Assembly: GCA_035310125.1 (NCBI GenBank)
Contig: DATGEP010000201.1
Location: forward strand, 42,177-106,176
Source: DATGEP01 sp035310125
GTDB lineage: Bacteria > Chloroflexota > Ktedonobacteria > Ktedonobacterales > JADMIN01
DNA: 64,000 bases
Direction: 5' to 3'
Shown here: positions 53,454 through 62,469 of the stretch, piece after piece
How the letters are laid out: every line of letters begins with the position of its first letter
Numbering within the stretch: the first letter of the stretch is position 1
The notes under the pieces: generated by a model
What the model was told of the DNA's origin: nothing
Database searches by the model: none
What the model saw: only the letters and a program-made list of their open reading frames with translations
Position numbers and translations under genes: made by a program

Positions 53454-55814
53454 TTGTTGGCTAAGAAGCTACGGCTCGCGGCAGCCGGATTGACCGACGT
53501 TGGTCGGCGGCGCGAGCGCAATCAGGACGCCGTCACGCATTTCGTTCCCCAGGAAGAGGACGTGCTGGCAGAAAAGGGTGCGCTCTTTGTCGTCTGTGAT
53601 GGCATGGGCGGCCATGCGGCTGGCGAGGTAGCCTCCGAGCTGGGCGTCAACACCATCCGCGACGTGTACTACGCCAGCGAGTCCAGCGACATCATTACCG
53701 GCCTGGCGAACGCTATCAAGCAGGCCAACCAAACCATCTTCCAGTACGCGCGCGAGCATACCGAAATGACCGGCATGGGCACCACCTGTGTCGCGCTGGT
53801 TGTCCAGGGCGGGCGCGCCTACTTCCTCAACATCGGCGACAGTCGTGGCTATCTCGTGCGCGAGAGCCAGATGCGCCAGATCACCCTCGACCATTCCTGG
53901 GTCGCCGAACAAGTCCGCGCCGGTCTGCTCACCGACGAGCAGGCGCGCACGCACGCCCACCGCAACGTCATCACCCGCAGCCTCGGCACCCAGCCCACCG
54001 TCAGCGCCGACCTTTTCATCGAGCGGCTACAAGACGGCGACCGCGTCCTGCTCTGCAGCGACGGCCTCCACGGCTACGTAGACGAAGCCGAGATCGAGCG
54101 CACGGTTCAGGCGGACATGGACCCCGACGGCATCGCCCAAAACCTCATCAACATGGCCAACGACAACGGCGGCCCGGACAATATCACCGCCATCCTCGTC
54201 CATCTGCTGGAGGTTCCGCAAGCCACTGGCGAGGTGCGGCTCCCCGAGGATGTCGTCGGCGAAGAGCAGATCATCACACAACCGATTCCCGCCATGCCGC
54301 GCCTCGCCCCGACGCAACCCGCCACATCAGGAGCCAATGGCGCCACGCGGCCCGATAGCGCGTCACCGGCGCCCAATAAGCTCCCCCGCGTGCCCTCCAG
54401 CAAGCGCAAGCGCCCCAACCCCGTCGCCGTCGCCGCGATACGGCTGCTTGCCGTCGCCGCCTTGCTCATCGTGTCTGCCGGCATTTGGGATTTCAGTTTC
54501 GGTCCATACGCCCTGGCGCGCGCCGCCGCCACCCAGACGCAGGCCGACATCCAACAGGCGCGGCGGGCGGCACAGCAGGCCCAGACACAGCCCCCTAACC
54601 AGGCGCTGGCAGCCCTTGCCCAGGCGCGCCAGCGCATCGAAAGCGACCTACGCAACCCTAATCTTGACGCGCAAAGCCGGCAGAACGCCGAGATCGCGCT
54701 CACCACCCAGATTACCCCCGCCGTGCAGAGCAGCGTGCAACGCTACAACACCGCCGCGCTGATCCAGCCGGTATCCATGGGCGGCCTGACGCAGTACCCC
54801 GTCGCCTGCGCGGTTCCCGGCCAGCAGGCGCTCTCCGCGCTCACCAGCGCCACCGCCCTCGCCGCCGTGACCACCCCGCCCGCCAAGTCCGGCCCGCCCG
54901 CTCCACAGCAGCTCTACGCCATCAATGGTGGACAGCTCGATCAGGTGCGGATCGCGCGTGACACGACGGGCGCGCCCGCCGCCGGGGCCAGCGCCGCCTC
55001 GTGCTTCGCCGTCCCCCTGGCGAATGTATCCACCGTGATTGCGCTCGCTGCTGATGGCGCGGCGCTCTACGTGCTCGCCGAGCAGGGCACCAGCTCCTAC
55101 ACCGTCCTGAGTGTCGCTACGAGCGGGGCGAACGCCGACGGCTCGCCGCGTTTCACCATACAGCGCCGGTTCGCCGTACCCACACCCAATAGCCAGGTGC
55201 CCACCTCGCTCGCCGAGAGTGCCGGCACCTTCTACATCGGCTACAGCGAAAGTGCCGGAGCGGGCGGCATCTGGACATTCACCGGAACCGCGCCGAAAAG
55301 CCCCTCGCAGTCGGTGAGCCTCGCGCAAGCGCCCGCCACCCTCGCCCTCAGCGGCGGCACACTCTACGCGCTGCTCGCCGATGGCAGTCTGGGTCAGCTC
55401 GATACCGCCCACCGGTACCTACCGCTTCCGGTCCAGGTGCCGTCGCCGCTCTCTATTATTGACCCCGGCGCCTATTCCGCCGCCGCGCCGGTGCCCACTG
55501 CTGCTACACCGGCCTCATCGGACACCACCACCACCCCGGCGACAACCCTGTTCCCGGCGAGCGCCGTGCTCGTCACCGACCCCGCGTTGAGCGGGCACAT
55601 CCTCGTCGGTGACGGCGCGAGTAATCGTCTGGTTCGCTTCACCGCCAATCAGGGCCAGCCGGGCCTGGGCCTGGCCGCGCAATACGTCTACACCGCGCCG
55701 CTCGCGCACGGCTCAGCCCTCGCCCTTGCCGCCAATGGCGCGACCCTCACCGCCTACACCTGGGACGGCTCGCAGCTTGCCGCCTTTAGCATCTCCGAGC
55801 CGGCTGGCGCGTAG
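53454..55814 (+). CDS. PP2C protein phosphatase fused to a transmembrane and extracellular domain
   Basis: The 786-residue protein starts at TTG 53454, with GAGGA 6 bp upstream. Residues 8-260 are a PP2C domain: RRRERNQDAV with metal-binding Asp, VCDGMGGHAAGEVAS, YFLNIGDSRGYLVRE, LLCSDGLHGYVDEAEIE and NDNGGPDNITAILVHLLE. After a Pro/Ala-rich linker comes one helix (VAAIRLLAVAALLIVSAGIW, about residues 330-350). The outer 430 residues include a helical stretch and repeats such as TLALSGGTLYALLADGSLGQ, probably a beta-propeller. A Ser/Thr phosphatase linked to an external sensor is likely; no kinase gene is adjacent. Codon use matches the neighbours. Confidence 0.92.
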   Translation: MLAKKLRLAAAGLTDVGRRRERNQDAVTHFVPQEEDVLAEKGALFVVCDGMGGHAAGEVASELGVNTIRDVYYASESSDIITGLANAIKQANQTIFQYAREHTEMTGMGTTCVALVVQGGRAYFLNIGDSRGYLVRESQMRQITLDHSWVAEQVRAGLLTDEQARTHAHRNVITRSLGTQPTVSADLFIERLQDGDRVLLCSDGLHGYVDEAEIERTVQADMDPDGIAQNLINMANDNGGPDNITAILVHLLEVPQATGEVRLPEDVVGEEQIITQPIPAMPRLAPTQPATSGANGATRPDSASPAPNKLPRVPSSKRKRPNPVAVAAIRLLAVAALLIVSAGIWDFSFGPYALARAAATQTQADIQQARRAAQQAQTQPPNQALAALAQARQRIESDLRNPNLDAQSRQNAEIALTTQITPAVQSSVQRYNTAALIQPVSMGGLTQYPVACAVPGQQALSALTSATALAAVTTPPAKSGPPAPQQLYAINGGQLDQVRIARDTTGAPAAGASAASCFAVPLANVSTVIALAADGAALYVLAEQGTSSYTVLSVATSGANADGSPRFTIQRRFAVPTPNSQVPTSLAESAGTFYIGYSESAGAGGIWTFTGTAPKSPSQSVSLAQAPATLALSGGTLYALLADGSLGQLDTAHRYLPLPVQVPSPLSIIDPGAYSAAAPVPTAATPASSDTTTTPATTLFPASAVLVTDPALSGHILVGDGASNRLVRFTANQGQPGLGLAAQYVYTAPLAHGSALALAANGATLTAYTWDGSQLAAFSISEPAGA

Positions 55815-55850
55815 ACCTGGCATTCAGTCCCGTGTAGTTTGGGGATCAGG

Positions 55851-55876
55851 TGGGGCCGGCATTCCTGCCGGCCCCA
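55851..55876. terminator. Strong hairpin between convergent genes
   Basis: TGGGGCCGGCA (55851-55861) pairs exactly with TGCCGGCCCCA (55866-55876) around the loop TTCC. It lies 37 bp after the PP2C gene and 36 bp before the end of the opposite lipoprotein gene, so it can serve both. Confidence 0.65.
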
Positions 55877-55911
55877 TCGCACAATCATCTGCAATCACTG
55901 GGGTCTATCCA

Positions 55912-57168
55912 CTAGCCCCCAATCGTGTACCAGGGATTGTAGCCGTTGCTCACTCCCACCCTGCTCGTCGAGCTACTCACCGTGAACGCATAGATATTCG
56001 TGGTGCTTGAGCCGCTGGTGCTCGTCACCTCGCTCGCCGCCCAAAATTCCGAGCTATCCCACTTCCACACCGGATAATCGAAGGCGTCGGGGTGATAGAA
56101 GTGCAGATTGGGATCGCCACTGGCGCCCGGTGAGGTAACACTCGCGGTAATCACGCTGGGTGACGGCAATACGTCGGTCATGGCAACCAGCGCCCCGTTG
56201 GGCGAGATCAGCAGGCGCGCCAGGTGATTTGTGCTGACATACCTGGCGATCCGTGTCGCGCCTGACCCATCGGCATTCGCGTAATAGAAGCTCGATCCGC
56301 TGATGCCCTCTGGCGCACCCGCCCCTGGCGTCACCACCTGATAGACCACGTGCGCGCCATCAACCGAGACATCCCACCCCGGCGTGCGATAATCCCCCGC
56401 CGAGCACGCGCAATTCACAATCGTTCCCAGATTGATGGTTCCGGGCAACACACTCGCCGCGCTCATGTCGAAGCGCCGCAGATATTGATTGGACGGTGTG
56501 CTGCCGAAGGCGGGATTTTGATAGGAATAGAATAGCGTCGAGCCGCGCAGTACCGCCTCCTCAGGGCGCACGCCCGCGAGCGCGGAAACGAATGTCGTGC
56601 TGCCCGCCCCCACACCATACGTCTGCACCCCAGCGTAGTTGATGTACCAGATGGTGCTGTTGTTGACCCAGCCCGCCGCCCGCTGGGTAGTACGGATAGC
56701 GTTCGATTCCGCGCTACCCGGAACCGTTGCGATTGCCCCGGAGGAGACCGTGATAATGGAGAGCGGCCCGGTTAGCGGGCCATCGCCGCATTGGTAGCTG
56801 CCGAGCGCCGCCACGATATGTGTCAGATCGGGCGAAAACACCGGCGGGCTCCACGCAATCTGGTCTTCGCACGCCGCGTGATCGGGCGCCACGTGGGTGA
56901 TCTGCCGGGCGGCGGCGCCATTCAGGCTCGCCCAGATCTGCGGCACATGCGCGGTGTCATACTGAAACCACGCGAAAGCATGTGGCGGCGCAATCAGTGA
57001 TGTCGTCGCGGTGGGGCTGGCTCCCCCACTGCCGGTTGCCATGGGCGTACCTGCCCCCGGTGGTGTCGCGGTGACGGCCGTCGTGGCGCCGCCGCAGCCC
57101 GACAGCGCGAGCGCGACCACGAACAGCAAACAGAAAAACAGTCGGCGCACGGACGCGAAGAAGCGCAT
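55912..57168 (-). CDS. Lipoprotein with beta-propeller-like repeats
   Basis: The 418-residue protein starts at ATG 57168 and is preceded by GGAGGGGAC. It opens MRFFASVRRLFFCLLFVVAL then ALSGCGGATT, a lipobox with Cys24, followed by a Thr/Ala/Pro linker. The rest resembles TolB/WD40-like blades: WSPPVFSPDLTHIVAALGSY, ATRIARYVSTNHLARLLISP and FWAASEVTSTSGSSTTNIYA. It should be anchored outside the cell membrane, perhaps binding a ligand or a partner. It has no catalytic motif. Confidence 0.78.
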   Translation of the reverse strand: MRFFASVRRLFFCLLFVVALALSGCGGATTAVTATPPGAGTPMATGSGGASPTATTSLIAPPHAFAWFQYDTAHVPQIWASLNGAAARQITHVAPDHAACEDQIAWSPPVFSPDLTHIVAALGSYQCGDGPLTGPLSIITVSSGAIATVPGSAESNAIRTTQRAAGWVNNSTIWYINYAGVQTYGVGAGSTTFVSALAGVRPEEAVLRGSTLFYSYQNPAFGSTPSNQYLRRFDMSAASVLPGTINLGTIVNCACSAGDYRTPGWDVSVDGAHVVYQVVTPGAGAPEGISGSSFYYANADGSGATRIARYVSTNHLARLLISPNGALVAMTDVLPSPSVITASVTSPGASGDPNLHFYHPDAFDYPVWKWDSSEFWAASEVTSTSGSSTTNIYAFTVSSSTSRVGVSNGYNPWYTIGG

Positions 57169-57364
57169 TGTCCCCTCCCGGTTGGCGGGGCAGCGTGCAA
57201 GCTAGCGCGTTGGCGCTCACATGTGACCAGCGCGAATAACACGGACCCCCTGCCATTGCCGCCTACTGTACATGTGCTGCCACGGCGCTTCAGTGATTCG
57301 CTACACACTATCCAGATGAGCTAACACACCAAACCCGAATGCAACCTGCCACAAGAAACGCGGA

Positions 57365-57394
57365 AGCGCCCGCATCCCACGGGATACGGGCGCT
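57365..57394. terminator. Hairpin after the small membrane-protein gene
   Basis: AGCGCCCG (57365-57372) pairs with CGGGCGCT (57387-57394), with a further ATCC/GGAT pairing inside. It lies 25 bp downstream of the minus-strand gene at 57419. The T-run is weak. Confidence 0.5.
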
Positions 57395-57418
57395 CTTCTC
57401 CAACAGCGGCGCGACGGC

Positions 57419-57658
57419 TTACGCCGCCGCGACCCGCGCTCGCCGCCACTCCGCGCGTGCCAGCATCATGAGCGCCAGCGTGGCAACCAATAAGCTGCCA
57501 GCGATCATCCACTCAGCCGCGCCCGTTCCCTGGTCCGGATCAATGCTGAACAGCATCTCGATCCAGTCCCTCCTCACCACAGTGACCACCAACATCACCA
57601 GCGAGATGGCGCTGAGAACAGACTCTGAGTAGAACCGGCGCCGCAAACCACTTTTCAT
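57419..57658 (-). CDS. Small membrane protein of 79 residues
   Basis: ATG 57658 follows AGAGGTCTCAAGAC. The protein has two hydrophobic segments: VLSAISLVMLVVTVVRRDWI and EWMIAGSLLVATLALMMLAR, joined by a short acidic loop (SIDPDQGTGAA), and a basic C-terminus. Both termini are probably cytoplasmic. No family is recognised. It stands alone, with a hairpin after it, and is divergent from the 2-oxoacid dehydrogenase gene. Confidence 0.65.
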   Translation of the reverse strand: MKSGLRRRFYSESVLSAISLVMLVVTVVRRDWIEMLFSIDPDQGTGAAEWMIAGSLLVATLALMMLARAEWRRARVAAA

Positions 57659-57925
57659 GTCTTGAGACCTCTGTTTCTCTCACGTGCCAGATGCCGACAC
57701 CTGGCCGAACGTAGCATGCGCGGGCACGCAACCACTTTCATCAACCACGACGGCGATGCTGTCCTCAAAGTATACCGTCTCATAGCATCCCCTACCACTA
57801 GCTCCCCATTTCGTAGCTAGCGTCCTGTTCAGCGTTCGTGAAAACTCCTACCCAAGACACCACTCGCGGTCTTCCTCTCCATGCGCGGAGAAAGATCGAG
57901 GGTGAGGTTACCCGCCTGTCGTTGG

Positions 57926-57955
57926 TTGCGCACATGGGCAGCGGCCAACTATAAT
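57926..57955 (+). promoter_or_regulatory. Predicted promoter of the fused E1 gene
   Basis: TTGCGC (57926-57931) and a perfect TATAAT (57950-57955) are spaced by 18 bp, about 105 bp before the ATG at 58061. The rest of 57659-58060 holds nothing I can name. Confidence 0.6.
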
Positions 57956-58060
57956 GGCAAGGATGTATGCTAACGCACAGGCCGTCCTCACATGCGTGAG
58001 GGTGACATAGCTGTATGCCGTGTGAAGAGCAGGCAGAACATACCGGGGAGGTTGCGCTGG

Positions 58061-60160
58061 ATGACAACGAATGTCTCCACTTCCACAACGGGCACTGGCG
58101 CCCGCACTCTCGATCCCGTTGAGCTGTACCGCACAATGGTGCTTGCTCGCGTCATGAACGACACGCTCAAAGCACGTAAAACGCAGGGTAAGTTCCCATT
58201 CTATATCGGCTGCGCTGGCCATGAGTCCGTCGCCGCGGTCGTCGCCGCGCTGGATGACGAAGATTGGCTCTCGTTCTACTATCGCGATATGGCGGGATTT
58301 CTCCAGCGCACGCAAGACATCTACGCCCCACTGCGCGCCGCCTACTCGCGCACCACTGACCCCAGCGGCAGCGGACGCAATATGCCGTCGCACTTCAGCA
58401 GCCGCGCGTTCCACTGCTTGCCCACATTCAGCGAAGTTTCCGGGCTGGCGCCCTTCGCGGGCGGCGTCGGCTGGGCATTCAAGCGCGACAATAGCCGTCG
58501 CGTCATCGCCTACTTCACCGGCGATGGCGGCGCCGCCACCAACGACTTCAACGTCTTGCTGCGGCAAGCGACGGTCCACAAGCTGCCTGTCCTCATCGTC
58601 GTCATGAACAACCACTGGGCCATCATGACCGAGCAACAGGCGCAATGGGCCGGCGACCTCACCGCGCAAATTCGCGCGATGGACGCCATCACGGTAGACG
58701 TAGACGGCGTAGATCCCATCGCCACCTACGACACCACACGCGACCTGGTGGCACGTCTGCGCAACGGCGAAGGCCCAGCCTTTATGCACATGCACGTCGG
58801 CCTGCTCGATCCCCATTCCAGCAGCACCGATATCCGTCGCTACCGTACGCGCGAGGAGATCGAGGAAACGACCCGCACCAAGGATCCCGTCAAGCGCATG
58901 GGGCAGATTCTGGTCGAGCGTGGCATCTTGAGTGAGTCCGACCTGGAGCGCATGCACGACGAGGCCAAGGCGCGCATTGACCTGGCCGAGGAGGAAGTGC
59001 TCAAAGAGCCGGAGCCGGAACCCAGCCGCGTCCTGGAGCGTGTCGTCGAGCTGCCGGCCAATCCCCAGGTGCGGCCCTCCGGCGCGGCCAAGAAGATGCC
59101 CATGATCGAGGCGCTCAACGACGCGCTGGTGCAGATCGTCCAGCGCGACCCCGGCTTCTTCGTCTTCGGTCAGGACGTCGGCAGCGCCACCGGCGGCGTC
59201 TTCAATGTCACGCAGCGGCTCGTCAAAGAGTATCCCGGCACTGCCATTAGCAGCGCCCTGAACGAGCAGTTGATCGCCGGCATCGCTGCCGGATGCTCCA
59301 TGGCCGATGACAAAGCCCGCTGCGGCGAAGTGCAATTCGTGGACTATCATCAGTCCGCCACGCAGACCATTCGCCTTGCCGCGCGCATCTACTACCAAAC
59401 CTACGGCGACTGGAACTGCCCGATGCTGCTGCGCATGAAGTCTGGCTCCGGCGGCGGTGGTCCCATCTCGGACAGCGGCTCCGGTGGCGGCGCCTTCGGG
59501 CACTCCAACGCCGGTGAGCAGTGGTTCACCAACGTGCCCGGCCTCATCACCATCTGCCCCTCCACCCCCTACGACGCCAAGGGATTGTTGATCCAGGCCT
59601 CACTGACGCGCTCGCCGGTGGTCTTCCTGGAGCGCGGGCGCCTGTATCGCGCGGATGTGCCTTCCGCCCACAAGGGCGGCGATCCGATACCCGAGCTGGC
59701 GGCGCTCTGGAACGTGCCGGAAGGCTACTACACCGAGCCAATCGGTAAGGCACGCACCCTGCGCATCGGCCAGGGCGCGCCGGTGGCGACCATCGTCAGC
59801 TGGGGCACGATGCTGCTGGAGTCGGCTATCGCGGCGGCGCGGTTCACGCAGGCACGCGGCGGCTCAGTCGAGGTGATTGACCTGCGCACGCTCATGCCCT
59901 TTGACGAGGAAGCCATCCGCGCGTCCATCACCGCCACGAACCGGGCGATCGTTGTGACGGAGGAGCCGGATATGCCGGGCCTGGGCCGCCACATCCACTC
60001 CTGGATCGCGCAAAACTTCTTCTGGTCACTGGATAATGCCCCCGTGCTGGTAACGGCGGTGGCGGCGCCAGCGGCTCCCTACAATGCGCACGAAGAGACG
60101 GCCTTCTACCCTACCGCCGAGCACGTGCAACGCGCGCTGGAGCAGATGGCGACAGAGTAG
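58061..60160 (+). CDS. 2-oxoacid dehydrogenase E1, alpha and beta subunits fused
   Basis: The 699-residue protein starts at ATG 58061, 10 bp after GGGGAGG; an ATG at 57992 would extend it. The first half (to about 330) is an E1-alpha with the thiamine diphosphate motif GDGGAATNDFN and LIVVMNNHWAIMT. After a linker with PEPEPSRVLERVVELPANPQ, the second half is an E1-beta: MPMIEALNDALVQIVQRDPG, VFGQDVGSATGGVF, GFGHSNAG-type loop (FGHSNAGEQWF) and TVEVIDLRTLMPFDEEAI-like ending. It decarboxylates branched-chain or pyruvate-type 2-oxoacids. No E2 or E3 gene is in the window. Most E1 of this kind are separate subunits. Confidence 0.92.
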   Translation: MTTNVSTSTTGTGARTLDPVELYRTMVLARVMNDTLKARKTQGKFPFYIGCAGHESVAAVVAALDDEDWLSFYYRDMAGFLQRTQDIYAPLRAAYSRTTDPSGSGRNMPSHFSSRAFHCLPTFSEVSGLAPFAGGVGWAFKRDNSRRVIAYFTGDGGAATNDFNVLLRQATVHKLPVLIVVMNNHWAIMTEQQAQWAGDLTAQIRAMDAITVDVDGVDPIATYDTTRDLVARLRNGEGPAFMHMHVGLLDPHSSSTDIRRYRTREEIEETTRTKDPVKRMGQILVERGILSESDLERMHDEAKARIDLAEEEVLKEPEPEPSRVLERVVELPANPQVRPSGAAKKMPMIEALNDALVQIVQRDPGFFVFGQDVGSATGGVFNVTQRLVKEYPGTAISSALNEQLIAGIAAGCSMADDKARCGEVQFVDYHQSATQTIRLAARIYYQTYGDWNCPMLLRMKSGSGGGGPISDSGSGGGAFGHSNAGEQWFTNVPGLITICPSTPYDAKGLLIQASLTRSPVVFLERGRLYRADVPSAHKGGDPIPELAALWNVPEGYYTEPIGKARTLRIGQGAPVATIVSWGTMLLESAIAAARFTQARGGSVEVIDLRTLMPFDEEAIRASITATNRAIVVTEEPDMPGLGRHIHSWIAQNFFWSLDNAPVLVTAVAAPAAPYNAHEETAFYPTAEHVQRALEQMATE

Positions 60161-60217
60161 CGAGACAAGACATGCTGGATGCGCCTTTTCTGGTGGTGAA
60201 TCAGCGCATCCAGCGTG

Positions 60218-60631
60218 TCAGCCTTGCAGCGCGCCAAGGATCAACTGATCAATGCCGGCGATGTTCTTCATACGCTCAGGCGGGATGGCATAGCGCCCCG
60301 CCAGATACGCAGTGCTGTTGTAGCTGACCCAAACATGCCCATCGCCGTCTTGCCACACGAGCGCTCTGAGTGGAAGATCGAGCGCCAGCAGCGGCGCTGC
60401 CGCCATCAGCGGGGTTCCCGCCTTCGGGCTACCGAAGATGAGCACGTGCGCCGGCTGCATCGCCAGGCCCGCCCGCGCCGCCTCGCCGCTATGGTCAATA
60501 TGGGCGAAGAGCGTGAGACCATGCCCGGCGATAGCTTGCTCCAGGTGTTCCAGCGTATCCGTCACGGAATAGGGGCTTGGTGTGGACACCACGCCATTGG
60601 CAGAAGCGGGTGGGCGCGTGTGATCGGTCAT
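60218..60631 (-). CDS. DUF302 family protein
   Basis: The 137-residue protein starts at ATG 60631 after AAGGAAGGACGGTTTCT. The DUF302 domain spans residues 22-130: SPYSVTDTLEHLEQAIAGHG, then PAHVLIFGSPKAGTPLMAAA, and LPLRALVWQDGDGHVWVSYN, the two best conserved blocks. There is no signal peptide, so it is cytosolic, whereas some members are secreted. The family has no assigned role; it occurs near metal- and redox-related genes. It is convergent with the E1 gene, 57 bp apart. Confidence 0.87.
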   Translation of the reverse strand: MTDHTRPPASANGVVSTPSPYSVTDTLEHLEQAIAGHGLTLFAHIDHSGEAARAGLAMQPAHVLIFGSPKAGTPLMAAAPLLALDLPLRALVWQDGDGHVWVSYNSTAYLAGRYAIPPERMKNIAGIDQLILGALQG

Positions 60632-60930
60632 AGAAACCGTCCTTCCTTCGTGCGAGCCAGCGCCCGCGACGGCGATGAATCCGTCTACCGTCGTTTACCC
60701 TTCCGGGCGGACGGCACCAATGAAGCGTATGCCGCTTTTCCTCCCCCGGCAAAAAGATGATGCCGAGAGGAAGTGGCCTGGCATTCTCCCAATGCCTGCC
60801 CTAGAATCCGGAAGTGGGCGCTGGCGTTCGCCCGCGCCACATGCCGCGACAGCGTGCGAGATACGCCTCCGCGCGCTGTTTTGCTGCCGCGACGGCAGAA
60901 TGGACTATCTTTCATGAGGAACACAAGCAT

Positions 60931-61296
60931 ATGAAAGTCGCATACGTATTCGCAACCAGCGGGCATACCGCCAGCTACAAGCTGGGCAAGATGATTCTGC
61001 CACAGATGGAAGCCGGCCGGCATGGTGTCGAAGTTGTAGGCATGATGTTCTTCGACGACAACACCTATGTGCTGCGCAAGGGCGATCCCATCGGCGAGCG
61101 TCTCGGCAAGATCGCGCGTGAGCGGGGCATGCTCCTGATGCTCTGCGACCAGTGTGCGCTTGAGCGCGGGCTGGCGCAGGGCGAGATAGGCGACTGCGCG
61201 CCGCGTGATACAGTTGAGGGCGTGCGCGTCGGCTGTTTCCCGGATCTCTACGCGGCTCTGGCCGGCAATCCGCCCGATCACGTGATTACGCTCTAG
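60931..61296 (+). CDS. DsrE/SaoD-like small sulfur-relay family protein
   Basis: The 121-residue protein starts at ATG 60931, with TGAGGA 11 bp upstream. It has the DsrE/F fold signature: KVAYVFATSGHTASYKLGKM, VEVVGMMFFDDNTYVL, then MLLMLCDQCALERGLAQG with Cys72 and Cys75, and two further Cys at 89 and 102. DsrE proteins pass persulfide sulfur between carriers. I recall NCBI naming some of these SaoD/DsrE family, linked to selenoprotein-rich gene sets; I could not confirm that here. All Cys positions encode Cys, not selenocysteine. A hairpin follows. Confidence 0.85.
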   Translation: MKVAYVFATSGHTASYKLGKMILPQMEAGRHGVEVVGMMFFDDNTYVLRKGDPIGERLGKIARERGMLLMLCDQCALERGLAQGEIGDCAPRDTVEGVRVGCFPDLYAALAGNPPDHVITL

Positions 61297-61339
61297 CACA
61301 GGCGGCTCGTGGCCGTGCTGGCGGGCCGCTCTGCTGAAA

Positions 61340-61369
61340 TGCCCCCTCTCCCACATGAGAAAGGGGGCA
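61340..61369. terminator. Hairpin between the DsrE-like gene and greA
   Basis: TGCCCCCT (61340-61347) pairs with AGGGGGCA (61362-61369), with a further CTC/GAG inside around a short loop. It lies 43 bp after the DsrE-like gene and 90 bp before the end of greA. Confidence 0.5.
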
Positions 61370-61385
61370 CGTGTGCGGTTCCGTA

Positions 61386-61407
61386 GGAGCGCTGCCTGCC
61401 GCGCCCA
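61386..61407. repeat. 22-nt dispersed repeat, copy 3
   Basis: GGAGCGCTGCCTGCCGCGCCCA matches copies 1 and 2 at 18 to 19 of 22 positions. It lies in the intergenic stretch 61370-61459 between the DsrE-like gene and greA. Confidence 0.55.
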
Positions 61408-61459
61408 CCCAACACCCAACCTTTACACACGGCGGACGCCCGTTTGTGATTGACCCTGC

Positions 61460-61975
61460 CTATTTGATGGCCTTGACAGTGTAGATTTGCGTGCCACCAG
61501 GAGTGACCACCTCGACCTTGTCACCTTCAGAGTGACCGAGCAGCGCCCTGCCCACCGGCGAGTCGTTCGAGATTTTACCGGTGATGGTGTTCGCCTCGTG
61601 TGTGCTCACCAGTGTCATCTCCTTGAGGCCGCGCGGCGTCTCGATCTGCACCTTCGAGCCGAGGCGCACCGTGCGGTGCCCTTCGGTCTCATCCGGCACT
61701 TCGATGATGTAGGCGTTGTCTACGACGCGCTGAAGCTCCTGAATCTCGCCTTCGACCATTGCTTGCAAGTTCTTGGCGTCCTCGTAGGCGCTGCTCTCAC
61801 TCACGTCGCCGGCCTCCTTAGCCTCGTGAATGTAATCAGCGACCTGCTGCCGGCGCTCGGTAACGAGGAAGTGGAGGCGTGCCCGCTTCTCCTCCAATCC
61901 CTCACGTGTCATGGGGATCTTCTCCTTATCGCCGGGGCGGGTGCCAGATTGCCCGGTTACTCCATTTGTTGCCAT
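61460..61975 (-). CDS. greA: Transcription elongation factor GreA
   Basis: From ATG 61975 (AGGAG 10 bp upstream) the protein has 171 residues, slightly longer than E. coli GreA because of a 20-residue N-terminal extension. The coiled coil is MTREGLEEKRARLHFLVTER then AKEAGDVSESSAYEDAKNLQ, holding the acidic tip that reaches the polymerase active site. The C-terminal domain ends GRALLGHSEGDKVEVVTPGG. GreA rescues arrested RNA polymerase by inducing transcript cleavage. A strong promoter lies about 225 nt upstream of the ATG. Confidence 0.96.
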   Translation of the reverse strand: MATNGVTGQSGTRPGDKEKIPMTREGLEEKRARLHFLVTERRQQVADYIHEAKEAGDVSESSAYEDAKNLQAMVEGEIQELQRVVDNAYIIEVPDETEGHRTVRLGSKVQIETPRGLKEMTLVSTHEANTITGKISNDSPVGRALLGHSEGDKVEVVTPGGTQIYTVKAIK

Positions 61976-62206
61976 TCCACGATCTCCTCGCTGAATACAG
62001 ACGACTGGCTGCCAGATGCTTCCGGTCGCGATTGGCTGGCTCTCCACCGCCAGGTGCGCAACGCGCTGCCGCGAGCCGGCGCTAGCCAGGCTAGCTAAAT
62101 CCAGGGCGTCCCTTCGCTCCCGTTCTCGAAACCACGCAGGCGTAGAGATAAAGAAACAGCGGGCCCCGTGGACACGCTGCACGCCTGCTCTTCGATTGAC
62201 TTGAAA

Positions 62207-62236
62207 AGTATATGCATCAATAACGTACCATGTCAA
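62207..62236 (-). promoter_or_regulatory. Predicted sigma70 promoter of greA
   Basis: On the minus strand a perfect TTGACA (62236-62231) is followed after 18 bp by TATACT (62212-62207). The leader before the ATG at 61975 would be about 225 nt. Confidence 0.68.
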
Positions 62237-62372
62237 GTTCGAGAATCATCGCGCGGTTTAGCCACACAGCATGGCAATAGAACGGGGTCCAAATCGTGGC
62301 TGAAGCTGCGTGGAAATCTCTGCTGTTGGCGGCATCGTTGGAGGCATCACGGCAAGATGCCAGGGAGGGCTG

Positions 62373-62381
62373 TGGTATAAT
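62373..62381 (+). promoter_or_regulatory. Predicted extended -10 promoter of dxr
   Basis: TATAAT (62376-62381) is preceded by TG at the extended -10 position (62374-62375, sequence TGGTATAAT). No -35 box was found. The leader to ATG 62470 would be about 80 nt. Confidence 0.5.
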
Positions 62382-62469
62382 TCGGCGCGACACGCGGAGT
62401 TCGTGTATCTCCTACCAGAGACGGACCGCACACAGTTTTACGTGCTGAACAGGACAGGAAAAGAGGGGC

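Noticed and set aside
57908..59503. 531-codon open frame on the minus strand
   Set aside because: It is antisense to the fused E1 gene, which has full homology; the minus-strand product has no family resemblance and high Arg/Gly/Ala content from GC-rich codons.
60931..61296. Possible second selenoprotein (DsrE-like)
   Set aside because: All four conserved positions are encoded by Cys codons and the gene ends in TAG; no in-frame TGA is present.
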